Assembly (NCBI GenBank): GCA_009841335.1
Contig: VXLY01000005.1
Coordinates: 1 to 50,079 of the forward strand
Direction of reading: 5' to 3'
DNA: 50,079 nucleotides
Source: Rhodothermaceae bacterium
GTDB lineage: Bacteria; Bacteroidota; Rhodothermia; Rhodothermales; Bin80
The notes beneath the pieces were generated by a model. The model was given only the letters and a program-made list of their open reading frames with translations. It did not search any database and was not told where the DNA came from. The first letter of the stretch is position 1, and each line of letters begins with the position of its first letter. A program made the translations under genes and the position numbers. This document shows, piece after piece, positions 27,550 to 35,017 of this stretch.

Positions 27550-30138
27550 TTAACCTGCGTTATTCTCGTCTTTGTTCGGCAGTCTGTCTCCCAAGGTATA
27601 AATCGTTAGTCCATTAAGTTGTGCACGCTGGTTTGGGAGGAGGTGACTCATGAAATACCCTACAACAAAGCAGGTAAGGATTCCAATGCTTGCATACAGG
27701 AAGAAGTGAATTGCAGTAAAAGCACTAACCAAGTAGAGTACGATCGCGCTGGTACAGGCACCAATCAATGCCCCGGTGCTGTTTGCACTGCGTGTGAATA
27801 TGCCCAGAGCAAAGAGACCTGCCAGGCTGCTTCCCAATAAACCCAGCAGTTCAAGGAAAAAGTCGAAGAGTGAAGCAATCTCAATGGTAGCCATCAATAA
27901 TCCAATGGCTGTGGCCAGGAAACCCAGTCCAACTGTCAACCACTTGGCCAGTCGCAGACGGATTGACGCAGTGGAGTGTGGCCTGAATCTTTTGTAGAAA
28001 TCACATACCAGTGCGGCAACGGCACTGTTGAGGCTACTGTCAAGACTGGACATCGCTGCGGCGAAGATTCCAGCAATCAGGAGTCCTGAAATCCCCTGCG
28101 GTAGCTGTTGTACAATAAACAGTGGAAAGATTGCGTCGGTAGACAATGAAGGCTCCAGCGCGCCTGCATGCTGTTGATAGAATACAAACAGGGCCGTACC
28201 CAGGGAGAAGAAAAGTAGACCGCCCGGGATAGTGAGTGCTGCATTGGTCCAGACAGATCGCGCAGCAAGTTTTTCGGTTTTCGTGGTCAGATATCGTTGT
28301 ACCACAGTCTGGTCCGCCGTGTAGGGGATCAGGTTGCTGAAAATTGAGCCCCCCAGCACCACCCAGACTGCTGTCGTCGTAGCATCCCACGACCAAGTCA
28401 GCATATGAAATTTGTTCTCAGAGGTAGCAATTTCGATCAAGCCGGAGGCGCCGCCCTCAATGTTCAAAACCATGATTATCAGACTTAATAACGCCCCTCC
28501 CAAGAGCACAATTACTTGCATCACATCAGACCAGATCACAGCTTCCATGCCTCCCAGTGCTGTATAGAAGGTGCTCAGTAAGCCCATCAGCAGGATGGCC
28601 AGGTAAAGGTTGAAGCCTGTGACTGCGGACAAGGCAAGTGCAGGCAGAAAGATCACCACCCCCATGCGTCCGAGTTGGAGGAGCACGAATGAGAGGCTGC
28701 CGAAAAGTCGCACGGCTACACTGAAACGCTGCTCCAAATACTCGTAGGCTGTCGTTATCTGGAGCCGACGGAAGAAGGGCAGATAAAGGTAGACGACGAT
28801 AGGCGCAACCAAAAGAATTGCAATCTGCCCAAGAAAGTAAACCCAATCCGTAGCATAGGCCTTGGCGGGTATGGCCATGAAGGTAATGGCACTAAGCTGC
28901 GTTCCGAAGATGCTGATCCCCGCTGCCCACCACGGGATGCGTCGACGGGCCAGGAAGTAATCCGTATCGCTTTTTCCACGATTCCAGAAATACAGGCCCA
29001 TTCCTGCAAGGATCAGGAAGTAGACCGCTACGACCACAAAGTTTATCGTGCCGAAAGGAGGAACGGCATTGCTAGGGCTGGCCTGCCAGATCGCAGTGGT
29101 TCGTACTCCCGGGCGTATTTCACCACTCGGGATAAGAAAATGATCGCCCTGTTGAACTGTTGGAACGGTAACCTGCCCCATGGGCAAAGTGCCCAGATGT
29201 GCCCAGGTGTCCGTAATAACATGATAGGCCAGCACATTGCGGCTGAATCCCGGATGTAGGTCGCCGAGTTCCTGAACGCGATCTACATCCGCTCCAGTAT
29301 TACCTCCCAACACCAGGAGATGTGAGGGCCCCACGGCGATTGCGGGAGAGGGAGCAGCGGCTGCAGGATACGGTAGATCACGAAGTCGCTCCCATCCGCG
29401 TGAGGGGTGATATCGATAGGCATCGGTGAGAAACTCGTAAGCTGTTTTACCGGCTGTGTCCGGCTCCAGCGCGGTGCCGCTGAAGAGGTAGAATGCCCCA
29501 TCTGATGCGCCCGTTACGGCGCTGTGGCGGGGAGCACCGGGCACAGGTTCAAGTGTCTGCCATTGTGCATCTGGATCAGCCAGGTTCAGCGCCCATAAAT
29601 TGCTCCTTGCGACGGTATCATCGGGGGTTTCCGTGCCTCCGGCGATATACAGCGTGGTTTCAACTATCGCTCCGCTGGCAAAGGCGCGGGGTTGTGGGAG
29701 AGCTGGTAATGGCCGCTGTGAGATGCTTTCGCCGTCCCAACGGAATGCAATCACCTCTTCAAAGTGCTTTTGGGCATCTCCTCCACCTGCACAGATCACT
29801 TCATCCTCCCATTGGGCAGCTACGGTATATCCCGTTGGGCGGTTGAGTGTAAATCCGCTTTTCCACTCGCTGAATGAAGAAGTCAAAACGTAGATACTGT
29901 CGGTCCACACTTTCTCCCCACCCTGCAGGTACGGATCACGAAAATGTGCACCTCCGGCCACGATCAGTGCACTGTTTGAGATTCCGGCGCATGGACCGCC
30001 TACTCCGATTGAGTCTGGAAGATCGGGCAACCGATGCCAGTCAAGCAACTCTTTGATTGGCGCATCCTGGCCCTGTAACGCAGCGACCGGGAAGAGTAGG
30101 GTGCATAGAAGAATGACCTTTTTGGCCGCCCCTACCAT
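27550..30138 (-). CDS. Kelch mutarotase-like domain fused to SSS-family sodium:solute symporter
   Basis: This 862-residue fusion has a signal peptide (ends near ALQGQ) and a periplasmic kelch propeller (about 25-365) with repeats such as SALIVAGGAHF, TLYIAGGTETP, AFYLFSGTAL and HLLVLGGNTGA. A sodium:solute symporter follows (about 370-840): DYFLARRRIPWWAAGISIFG, LGGMEAVIWSDVMQ and AAAMSSLDSSLNS are typical SSS segments. E. coli NanM, a kelch protein, is a sialic-acid mutarotase, and permuted mutarotases are known. Here such a domain appears tethered to the transporter, so the sugar could be converted and taken up at one site. The ATG at 30138 is chosen; a TTG at 30171 extends the frame. It is first in the operon. 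Confidence 0.85.
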   Translation of the reverse strand: MVGAAKKVILLCTLLFPVAALQGQDAPIKELLDWHRLPDLPDSIGVGGPCAGISNSALIVAGGAHFRDPYLQGGEKVWTDSIYVLTSSFSEWKSGFTLNRPTGYTVAAQWEDEVICAGGGDAQKHFEEVIAFRWDGESISQRPLPALPQPRAFASGAIVETTLYIAGGTETPDDTVARSNLWALNLADPDAQWQTLEPVPGAPRHSAVTGASDGAFYLFSGTALEPDTAGKTAYEFLTDAYRYHPSRGWERLRDLPYPAAAAPSPAIAVGPSHLLVLGGNTGADVDRVQELGDLHPGFSRNVLAYHVITDTWAHLGTLPMGQVTVPTVQQGDHFLIPSGEIRPGVRTTAIWQASPSNAVPPFGTINFVVVAVYFLILAGMGLYFWNRGKSDTDYFLARRRIPWWAAGISIFGTQLSAITFMAIPAKAYATDWVYFLGQIAILLVAPIVVYLYLPFFRRLQITTAYEYLEQRFSVAVRLFGSLSFVLLQLGRMGVVIFLPALALSAVTGFNLYLAILLMGLLSTFYTALGGMEAVIWSDVMQVIVLLGGALLSLIIMVLNIEGGASGLIEIATSENKFHMLTWSWDATTTAVWVVLGGSIFSNLIPYTADQTVVQRYLTTKTEKLAARSVWTNAALTIPGGLLFFSLGTALFVFYQQHAGALEPSLSTDAIFPLFIVQQLPQGISGLLIAGIFAAAMSSLDSSLNSAVAALVCDFYKRFRPHSTASIRLRLAKWLTVGLGFLATAIGLLMATIEIASLFDFFLELLGLLGSSLAGLFALGIFTRSANSTGALIGACTSAIVLYLVSAFTAIHFFLYASIGILTCFVVGYFMSHLLPNQRAQLNGLTIYTLGDRLPNKDENNAG

Positions 30139-30180
30139 GGTAGTACCGGTCGGAAGGCACCAGAGAAGCAAGCGTTATGG

Positions 30181-30232
30181 GTAAACAGAAGTTTCTGCCG
30201 CATTGGTCGGATATAGCACAACGTATGTTTAC
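30181..30232. promoter_or_regulatory. Candidate operator repeats upstream of the sialic-acid operon
   Basis: GTAAACA (30181-30187) and its reverse complement TGTTTAC (30226-30232) flank the region upstream of the kelch-SSS start. Inside lies a near-palindrome CAGAA-GT-TTCTG (30186-30197). Such symmetry could bind a repressor of the operon. No regulator gene is adjacent, and chance matches of this size are possible. Confidence 0.25.
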
Positions 30233-30261
30233 TGGAAGATAAGCCCGAATTTGGGCACGGA

Positions 30262-30544
30262 GGAAGTTGATGATTGATGGTGTGATCGTCATGAGGGTGA
30301 GAACGATGCTACAGAAAGCATTCACCGTCGGATCGAAATCATATTGGTGTAGAGAATTTTGGGGCGAACAGCGGTTTATCAATGCCGTCTGAACCAGCCG
30401 TGAAGGACCAGACATTCCCCAGGGGGCTGAAATTAACGGAAAAGAGACGGGTCTAAGTGTCCTTTATCATCAGTTTGGAACAGTTGTTGCTCTAATATTG
30501 TCACAGCTGTTCGCAACCGACGACCATTAACAAAAGGTGGCTTC
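30262..30544 (+). other. Duplicated leader upstream of A1
   Basis: This ~280-nt stretch has no convincing gene. It is repeated at 32352-32634 with blocks of strong identity, for example TAGAGAATTTTGGGGCGAAC and CCAGCCGTGAAGGACCAGAC. The conservation suggests promoter or leader function for the A-B-C genes. No clear -33/-7 pair was recognised. The 30139-30261 part belongs to the divergent operon's upstream region. Confidence 0.5.
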
Positions 30545-30955
30545 ATGATTCGTTCTATCTGTTTTTTTGTAGTTATTGTTGTCCTTTGCGGGTTTGTGCC
30601 TCCGGTGGCAGCGCCATCGGGTTCAATCGGTACGGGACCAGGCCAGATCAGCCCGCGTAAAGCTTACGCACAAGGAAAATCGTTGACATTCAAGGTACTG
30701 GCTTGTAGGGGATGCCCACTCCAGAAGTCCGAGATAGATCGTGACCGGGCAATGAGTTTGGCCGCCAGCTTGGAGGCGGTATATGCTGAGGAAGAAACCG
30801 GATCGCCAGATGACGAGGTGGTTAAAGCGCTGTGTGGTCCTGATACCGAAGATTGTGGCATTCGCATGGAGGTTGTTCACTACTTCCTCACCCGGCGTTA
30901 CAAGCTGCAGACTCCCGTTCGCGGCATACAGAATGATGTGATTGATGAAGGATAA
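30545..30955 (+). CDS. A1: small secreted Cys-containing protein of unknown function
   Basis: I do not recognise the family. The 136-residue product has a signal peptide (MIRSICFFVVIVVLCGFVPP, cleavage near VAA-PSG). The mature protein holds two Cys pairs: LACRGCPLQKS (Cys54 and Cys57, a CxxC) and ALCGPDTEDCG (Cys97 and Cys104). Charged, helical sequence lies between them (DRDRAMSLAASLEAVYAEEE). A CxxC motif in an exported protein could mean redox chemistry, metal or heme binding, or a disulfide, and none is proven. The ATG is shared by the near-identical A2 (2 of 136 residues differ). The end overlaps the start of B1 by 11 nt, so A and B are translationally coupled. Confidence 0.8.
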   Translation: MIRSICFFVVIVVLCGFVPPVAAPSGSIGTGPGQISPRKAYAQGKSLTFKVLACRGCPLQKSEIDRDRAMSLAASLEAVYAEEETGSPDDEVVKALCGPDTEDCGIRMEVVHYFLTRRYKLQTPVRGIQNDVIDEG

Positions 30956-31913
30956 TCAGGGCAAGAAGACTGCGTGTGTTCTCCGCAGGCTGCTCTTACC
31001 GGTCTTCCTAAGCGTGGTGGCGTGGTATCCGTCACAGACCGCCCTGTCTCAGGGCACGCCATGGATTGCTGAGCCCCGCACTGGAAGTATCACCATTTCG
31101 CACTATGGACAGCACGCCGTGGAGTGCTATCGGGGCACTGAAACCGTAAAAGGTCCCCTGGAGGCTACGGGGGCCCAACTGACACAGAATACGGTGTGGT
31201 TCCATGCCAATTATGCACTTAATGATGCGATTGCTGTGGATCTGCAGATGGCCTGGGCTAAAAGTTTCGTATCTGGCGCAGTAGGCCCGTCTGGGGGCCG
31301 AGAGAGTTACAGTGGGCTGTACGACACTAACCTGTCCGTCACTTGGCGTTTTTTGGACGAGTTGGTCTCCAATACACCCAGTGTTGCCGCGCGTGTTGGT
31401 GTGACTATTCCTGGTGTGTACGACACAGGCTACATCAATTCGATTGGAGATGGCGGAAGTGGGATTGAGGGCTCGCTCATATTGGGCAAGTTCTGGAGTG
31501 TGGCTGGCGTATCTGCAGAACTTGGCTATCGTCAGAGGGGATCCACAACGGTAAATCCTGATGCGGTTGGCGCGATCCAAGGCGAGGAAATTGACATTCC
31601 TTCCGAAGTATTTATGAATTTTTGGCTCTTCGTTCCGATTGTCGGTGGCCGTCGGCTTAGTGCGAACTACCGTATTGTTAACGCCACCTCGGGATTGGAT
31701 ATTGGTGGAGCGGGTTTTTCACCGAGTCGATTTCCGGGATTGGAGGAGGATAGTCAGCTCTTTGGATTGCAGTTTTTCGGTCCCCTTTTTGGCAGCGTAA
31801 GTACGCATGTTTTTTACGGTCGGGTAGTGGGAGGCCGTAACACGGCGATGTCCTCCGTGCTCGGCGGCGGTCTTACTGTAGAATTGGGGGGAAGCTTTGG
31901 TGATGGACTATAA
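30945..31913 (+). CDS. B1: putative outer-membrane beta-barrel protein
   Basis: The product has 322 residues. A signal peptide follows a basic start (MKDNQGKKTACVLRR) and ends near TALSQG. The mature part is strand-rich with alternating patterns (TVWFHANYALNDAIAVDLQM, TNLSVTWRFLDELV, SVAARVGVTIPG, GFSPSRFPGLEED) that fit a barrel of the transporter or phenol-MetA type, though no family is certain. I start at the ATG at 30945; a TTG lies one codon before. The start overlaps A1 by 11 nt. B1 and B2 are about 83% identical, and differences cluster in patches (for example mature residues near ITISHYGQHAVECY), suggesting exposed loops. Confidence 0.75.
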   Translation: MKDNQGKKTACVLRRLLLPVFLSVVAWYPSQTALSQGTPWIAEPRTGSITISHYGQHAVECYRGTETVKGPLEATGAQLTQNTVWFHANYALNDAIAVDLQMAWAKSFVSGAVGPSGGRESYSGLYDTNLSVTWRFLDELVSNTPSVAARVGVTIPGVYDTGYINSIGDGGSGIEGSLILGKFWSVAGVSAELGYRQRGSTTVNPDAVGAIQGEEIDIPSEVFMNFWLFVPIVGGRRLSANYRIVNATSGLDIGGAGFSPSRFPGLEEDSQLFGLQFFGPLFGSVSTHVFYGRVVGGRNTAMSSVLGGGLTVELGGSFGDGL

Positions 31914-32030
31914 TACCATCACGGAGGCCGGCGATTTATTCAGGCCTTGGACAGGGACCGGCTAAGTAGGACAAAATCACGGAGGTAGGTCGCGACATAG
32001 TGTATCAGATTAATTGAAAAGCAAGTCTGA

Positions 32031-32353
32031 ATGTACACGACAATGACAAGGGCTAGGCAGGTTTTCGTGTGGTCTGGATCCTGTCAAATTGGAGTTTGCT
32101 TGTTGACCTTTGCTGCCCCCTCGGTTATGGTCGGAAGCTGAAGAGTGTTTGGGACAAATCTGACACCACGAATACAGGTACGCTTGATCACCGACAATCC
32201 ATCTGGCGTGCATCTTTTTGATTACCGTGCACTGAAGGCGAACACGGAGGACCGCCAGCGGCTCAATAGGTACCTGGGGCATCTTCAGGAGTTGGATCCT
32301 CGCCAGTATTCGCGAGATGTTCAGATGGCATACTGGATAAATCTTTACAATGG
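32031..32353 (+). pseudogene. C1: broken 5' copy of the DUF547 gene
   Basis: This stretch matches the 5' half of the intact C2 gene at 34124. The start MYTTMTRARQ is kept. One C is missing from the C-run (GCCCCCTCGG against GCCCCCCTCGG), which shifts the frame and gives a stop after about 36 codons. A further 38-nt deletion lies between two TGATCA sites (34282 and 34320 in C2). Similarity ends near 32350 at TTTACAATG, where unit 2 begins. The gene cannot make DUF547 protein. Confidence 0.88.
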
Positions 32354-32634
32354 AACTGGATGATCCTCGGCGTGATCGTTCTGAGAGTGAGAACGATTCT
32401 GCAGTAAGCATTAGCATTTTGGGTCAAAATCGAATTGGGTAGAGAATTTTGGGGCGAACATCAGTTTATCAATGCCTTTTGTTCCAGCCGTGAAGGACCA
32501 GACATTTCCCGGGGGGACTGAGATTAACGGTAAAAAGCCAGGTTCAAGGTTCATTTATCATTGGCTTTTGACAGTTGTTGCGTTTATATTGTCATGATTA
32601 TTGGCAATTCACGACCATTATTAATGGTGGCTTC
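32354..32634 (+). other. Duplicated leader upstream of A2
   Basis: This 281-nt stretch is homologous to the leader of A1 and holds no supported gene. Small indels separate the copies. A 41-codon frame at 32472-32597 is open here but not in unit 1, so it is not counted as a gene. No intrinsic terminator was found between C1 and A2. Confidence 0.5.
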
Positions 32635-33045
32635 ATGATTCGTTCTATCTGTTTTTTTGTAGTTATTGTTGTTCTTTGCGGGTTTGTGCCTTCAGCGGCC
32701 GCGCCATCGGGTTCAATCGGTACGGGACCAGGTCAGATCAGCCCGCGTAAAGCTTATGCACAGGGCAAATCATTGACTTTCAAGGTGCTGGCTTGTAGGG
32801 GATGCCCGCTCCAGAAGTCCGAGATAGATCGTGACCGGGCAATGAGTTTGGCCGCCAGCTTGGAGGCGGTATATGCTGAGGAAGAAACCGGATCGCCAGA
32901 TGACGAGGTGGTTAAAGCGCTGTGTGGTCCTGATACCGAAGATTGTGGCATTCGCATGGAGGTTGTTCACTACTTCCTCACCCGGCGTTACAAGCTACAG
33001 ACTCCGGTTCGTGGCATACAGAATGATGTGATTGATGAAGGATAA
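32635..33045 (+). CDS. A2: small secreted Cys-containing protein, second copy
   Basis: The 136-residue product is identical to A1 except for Ser and Ala in place of Pro and Val at the signal cleavage region (VPSAAAPSG). Both Cys pairs are kept. I start at the ATG at 32635 that matches A1; the frame runs further upstream to 32575 without homologous sequence. From 32809 to 32996 its DNA is identical to A1 over 188 bp, without even silent changes, while flanks carry many. It overlaps the B2 start by 11 nt, as in unit 1. Confidence 0.8.
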   Translation: MIRSICFFVVIVVLCGFVPSAAAPSGSIGTGPGQISPRKAYAQGKSLTFKVLACRGCPLQKSEIDRDRAMSLAASLEAVYAEEETGSPDDEVVKALCGPDTEDCGIRMEVVHYFLTRRYKLQTPVRGIQNDVIDEG

Positions 33046-34006
33046 TCAAGGCAATAAGACTGCGTGCCTGCTCCGCAGGCTGCTCTTGCCGGTCTTCATA
33101 GGCGTAGCGGTGTGGTATCCGTCACAGACCGCCCTGTCTCAGGGCACACCATGGATTGCTGAGCCCCGCACCGGTAGTATCAGCGTTTCGTACTATCAGC
33201 AGAAGGCCACAGAGTTCTATCGGGGTACCGAGACTGTTAAAGGCCCCCTGGAGGCCACAGGGGCAACTCTATCGCAATACACGGTGTGGTTCCATGCCAA
33301 TTATGCACTTAATGATGCGATTGCAGTGGATTTGCAGACGGCCTGGGCAAAAAGTTTCGTAAACGGCGCGGTCGGTCCGTCCGGCGGCCAAGAGAGTTAC
33401 AATGGGCTGTACGACACAAACCTTTCGGTGACGTGGCGTTTTCTGGACGAGTTGGTCTCCAATACGCCCAGTGTTGCTGCGCGCATTGGTGTAACGATCC
33501 CCGGTGGGTATGACACAGGCTACATCAATTCGCTTGGAGATGGTGGAAGTGGGATTGAGGGCTCGCTGATTGTGGGCAAGTTCTGGAATGTCGCTGGTGC
33601 ATCGGCAGAAATTGGCTATCGTCACAGGGGATCCACGATGGTAAATCCTGATGCAGTTGGTGCCGCTCAGGGCGAGGATGTTGATATTCCTTCCGAAATA
33701 TTTATGAATTTTTGGCTCTTCGTTCCGATTCGCAATCGCGTGCGGGTAGGTGCGAACTACCGTATGGTTAATGCCACCTCGGGATTGGATATTGGTGGAG
33801 CGGGTTTTTCACCGAGTCGATTTCCAGGGTTGGAGGAGGATAGTCAGCTCTTGGGCTTGCAGTTGTTCGTGCCCGATCTTTTTGGCAGCGTGAGTGTGCA
33901 CATCTTTGATGGATGGATAGTGGGAGGCCGTAACACGGCAAAGTCCAATGTGATTGGTGCAGGTCTTACTGTAGGATTGGGCGGTGGCTTCGGTAGTGGA
34001 CTATAA
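33035..34006 (+). CDS. B2: putative outer-membrane beta-barrel protein, second copy
   Basis: The 323-residue paralogue of B1 has the same signal peptide and strand pattern. About 56 of 323 positions differ. Changes cluster in the first mature strands (ISVSYYQQKATEFY for ITISHYGQHAVECY), in RNRVRVG for VGGRRLS, and near the C-terminus (VPDLFGSVSVHIFDGW). Long blocks are untouched, for example the 20 residues ending WRFLDELVSN. This mosaic of constant cores and variable patches fits barrel strands and exposed loops. I start at the ATG at 33035, inside the A2 end. The DUF547 gene follows 117 nt later. Confidence 0.75.
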   Translation: MKDNQGNKTACLLRRLLLPVFIGVAVWYPSQTALSQGTPWIAEPRTGSISVSYYQQKATEFYRGTETVKGPLEATGATLSQYTVWFHANYALNDAIAVDLQTAWAKSFVNGAVGPSGGQESYNGLYDTNLSVTWRFLDELVSNTPSVAARIGVTIPGGYDTGYINSLGDGGSGIEGSLIVGKFWNVAGASAEIGYRHRGSTMVNPDAVGAAQGEDVDIPSEIFMNFWLFVPIRNRVRVGANYRMVNATSGLDIGGAGFSPSRFPGLEEDSQLLGLQLFVPDLFGSVSVHIFDGWIVGGRNTAKSNVIGAGLTVGLGGGFGSGL

Positions 34007-34123
34007 GACCATCAGGGAGGCCGGTGATTTATTCACGCGTTGGACGGAATCTGGCTATGGAGGACAAAATCACAGCGGTCGGTCGCGACATAGTGTGTCA
34101 AATCAATTGACAAGTAAGTCTGG

Positions 34124-34993
34124 ATGTACACGATAATGACAAGGGTCAGACAGACTCTCAAGTGCTCTGGGTTCTGTCAAATTGGAGTTTTGGGCCTGCT
34201 GACCTTTGCGGCCCCCCTCGGTTATGGTCAGACACTGGAGAGTATTTGGGACAAATCTGACGCCACGAATACGGCTACGATTGATCATGCCGATTGGCAG
34301 GTGGTTCTGGATACCTACCTGATCACCGACGATCCATCCGGCGTGCATCTGTTTGATTACCGTGCACTGCAGGCGCACACAGAGGACCGTCAGCGACTCA
34401 ATAGGTACCTGCGGCATCTTCAGGAGTTGGATCCTCGCCTGTATTCGCGAGATGTTCAAATGGCGTACTGGATCAATCTTTACAATGCGTTGACTGTGCG
34501 AGTAGTTGTTGATGCCTACCCCGTGGAATCAATTCTCCAGATTCACAATGGAGAAACACCCGATACGGGGCCATGGAAGGATATTCACGCAAATGTCGCA
34601 GGGGTTCCCTTGACGCTTGATAATATTGAGCACGATATCCTGCGTCCGATCTGGCAAGACAACCGAATTCATTATGCGGTCAATTGTGCCAGCTTAGGTT
34701 GTCCAAATTTAGCATCAGAGGCCTTTACGGCGGCTAATCTGGAGCCATTAGTGGATCAGTGTGCGAAGGATTTTGTGAACCATCTGCGTGCAGTGGAGCT
34801 CCTGGATGAAGCATTCGGGGTTACTTCAAGCCTGTATTTTTGGTACATCGAGGACTTCGGAAACTCTGAGGCAGGCGTGCTGGCGCATCTGCAGAAGTAC
34901 GCCGAGAAGGACTTGGCTGAGCAACTGAGAGTTTTTGACGGATCACTGGATCATGAGTACGATTGGCGTCTTAATGAGCCAGTCACTCAATAG
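34124..34993 (+). CDS. C2: DUF547 family secreted protein (intact)
   Basis: The 289-residue protein has a hydrophobic export signal (GVLGLLTFAAPLGYGQ) after a basic start. The DUF547 domain covers about 65-240 and shows typical blocks: YWINLYNALTVRVVVD (about 114-129), LTLDNIEHDILRP, IHYAVNCASLGCPNL (about 185-199) and EAFTAANLEPLVD. The conserved Asn and Cys of NCASxGCP may form an active or binding site; the family is structurally linked to papain-like folds but its activity is not settled. It is the complete copy of the gene whose 5' part is repeated as the C1 pseudogene. It lies 117 nt after B2 and is convergent with the glycosyltransferase. Confidence 0.88.
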   Translation: MYTIMTRVRQTLKCSGFCQIGVLGLLTFAAPLGYGQTLESIWDKSDATNTATIDHADWQVVLDTYLITDDPSGVHLFDYRALQAHTEDRQRLNRYLRHLQELDPRLYSRDVQMAYWINLYNALTVRVVVDAYPVESILQIHNGETPDTGPWKDIHANVAGVPLTLDNIEHDILRPIWQDNRIHYAVNCASLGCPNLASEAFTAANLEPLVDQCAKDFVNHLRAVELLDEAFGVTSSLYFWYIEDFGNSEAGVLAHLQKYAEKDLAEQLRVFDGSLDHEYDWRLNEPVTQ

Positions 34994-35017
34994 TCAAGTA
35001 GCACTTCCCCAGGCCTA

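Larger units (their letters stand above)
30262..32350. repeat. A-B-C tandem duplication, unit 1
   Basis: This unit carries a ~280-nt leader, gene A1, gene B1, a spacer and a broken C1. It aligns with the next unit at a constant offset of 2090 nt from 30262 through A and most of B (A start 30545 against 32635, A stop 30955 against 33045). The copies are collinear and adjacent, with no mobile element at the joint. The joint falls inside C. Confidence 0.92.
32351..34482. repeat. A-B-C tandem duplication, unit 2
   Basis: This is the second unit, with leader, A2, B2, spacer and the 5' part of C2. The C2 gene continues past the duplicated part to 34993 and is the only complete C. The unit is slightly longer than unit 1 because the C1 deletion and the one-codon indel in B are absent here. 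The right limit of homology is the TTTACAATG site near 34482. Confidence 0.9.

Noticed and set aside
31032..31580. 182-codon minus-strand frame within B1
   Set aside because: Antisense to B1. A shorter version appears opposite B2 only because the two copies are paralogues.
32472..32597. 41-codon frame with a hydrophobic end upstream of A2
   Set aside because: In the duplicated leader of unit 1 the same stretch carries indels and a stop after about 24 codons, so the coding frame is not conserved between copies.
30262..34482. Mobile element as the cause of the duplication
   Set aside because: No transposase, integrase, terminal inverted repeats or target duplications at the borders. Simple tandem duplication explains the layout.
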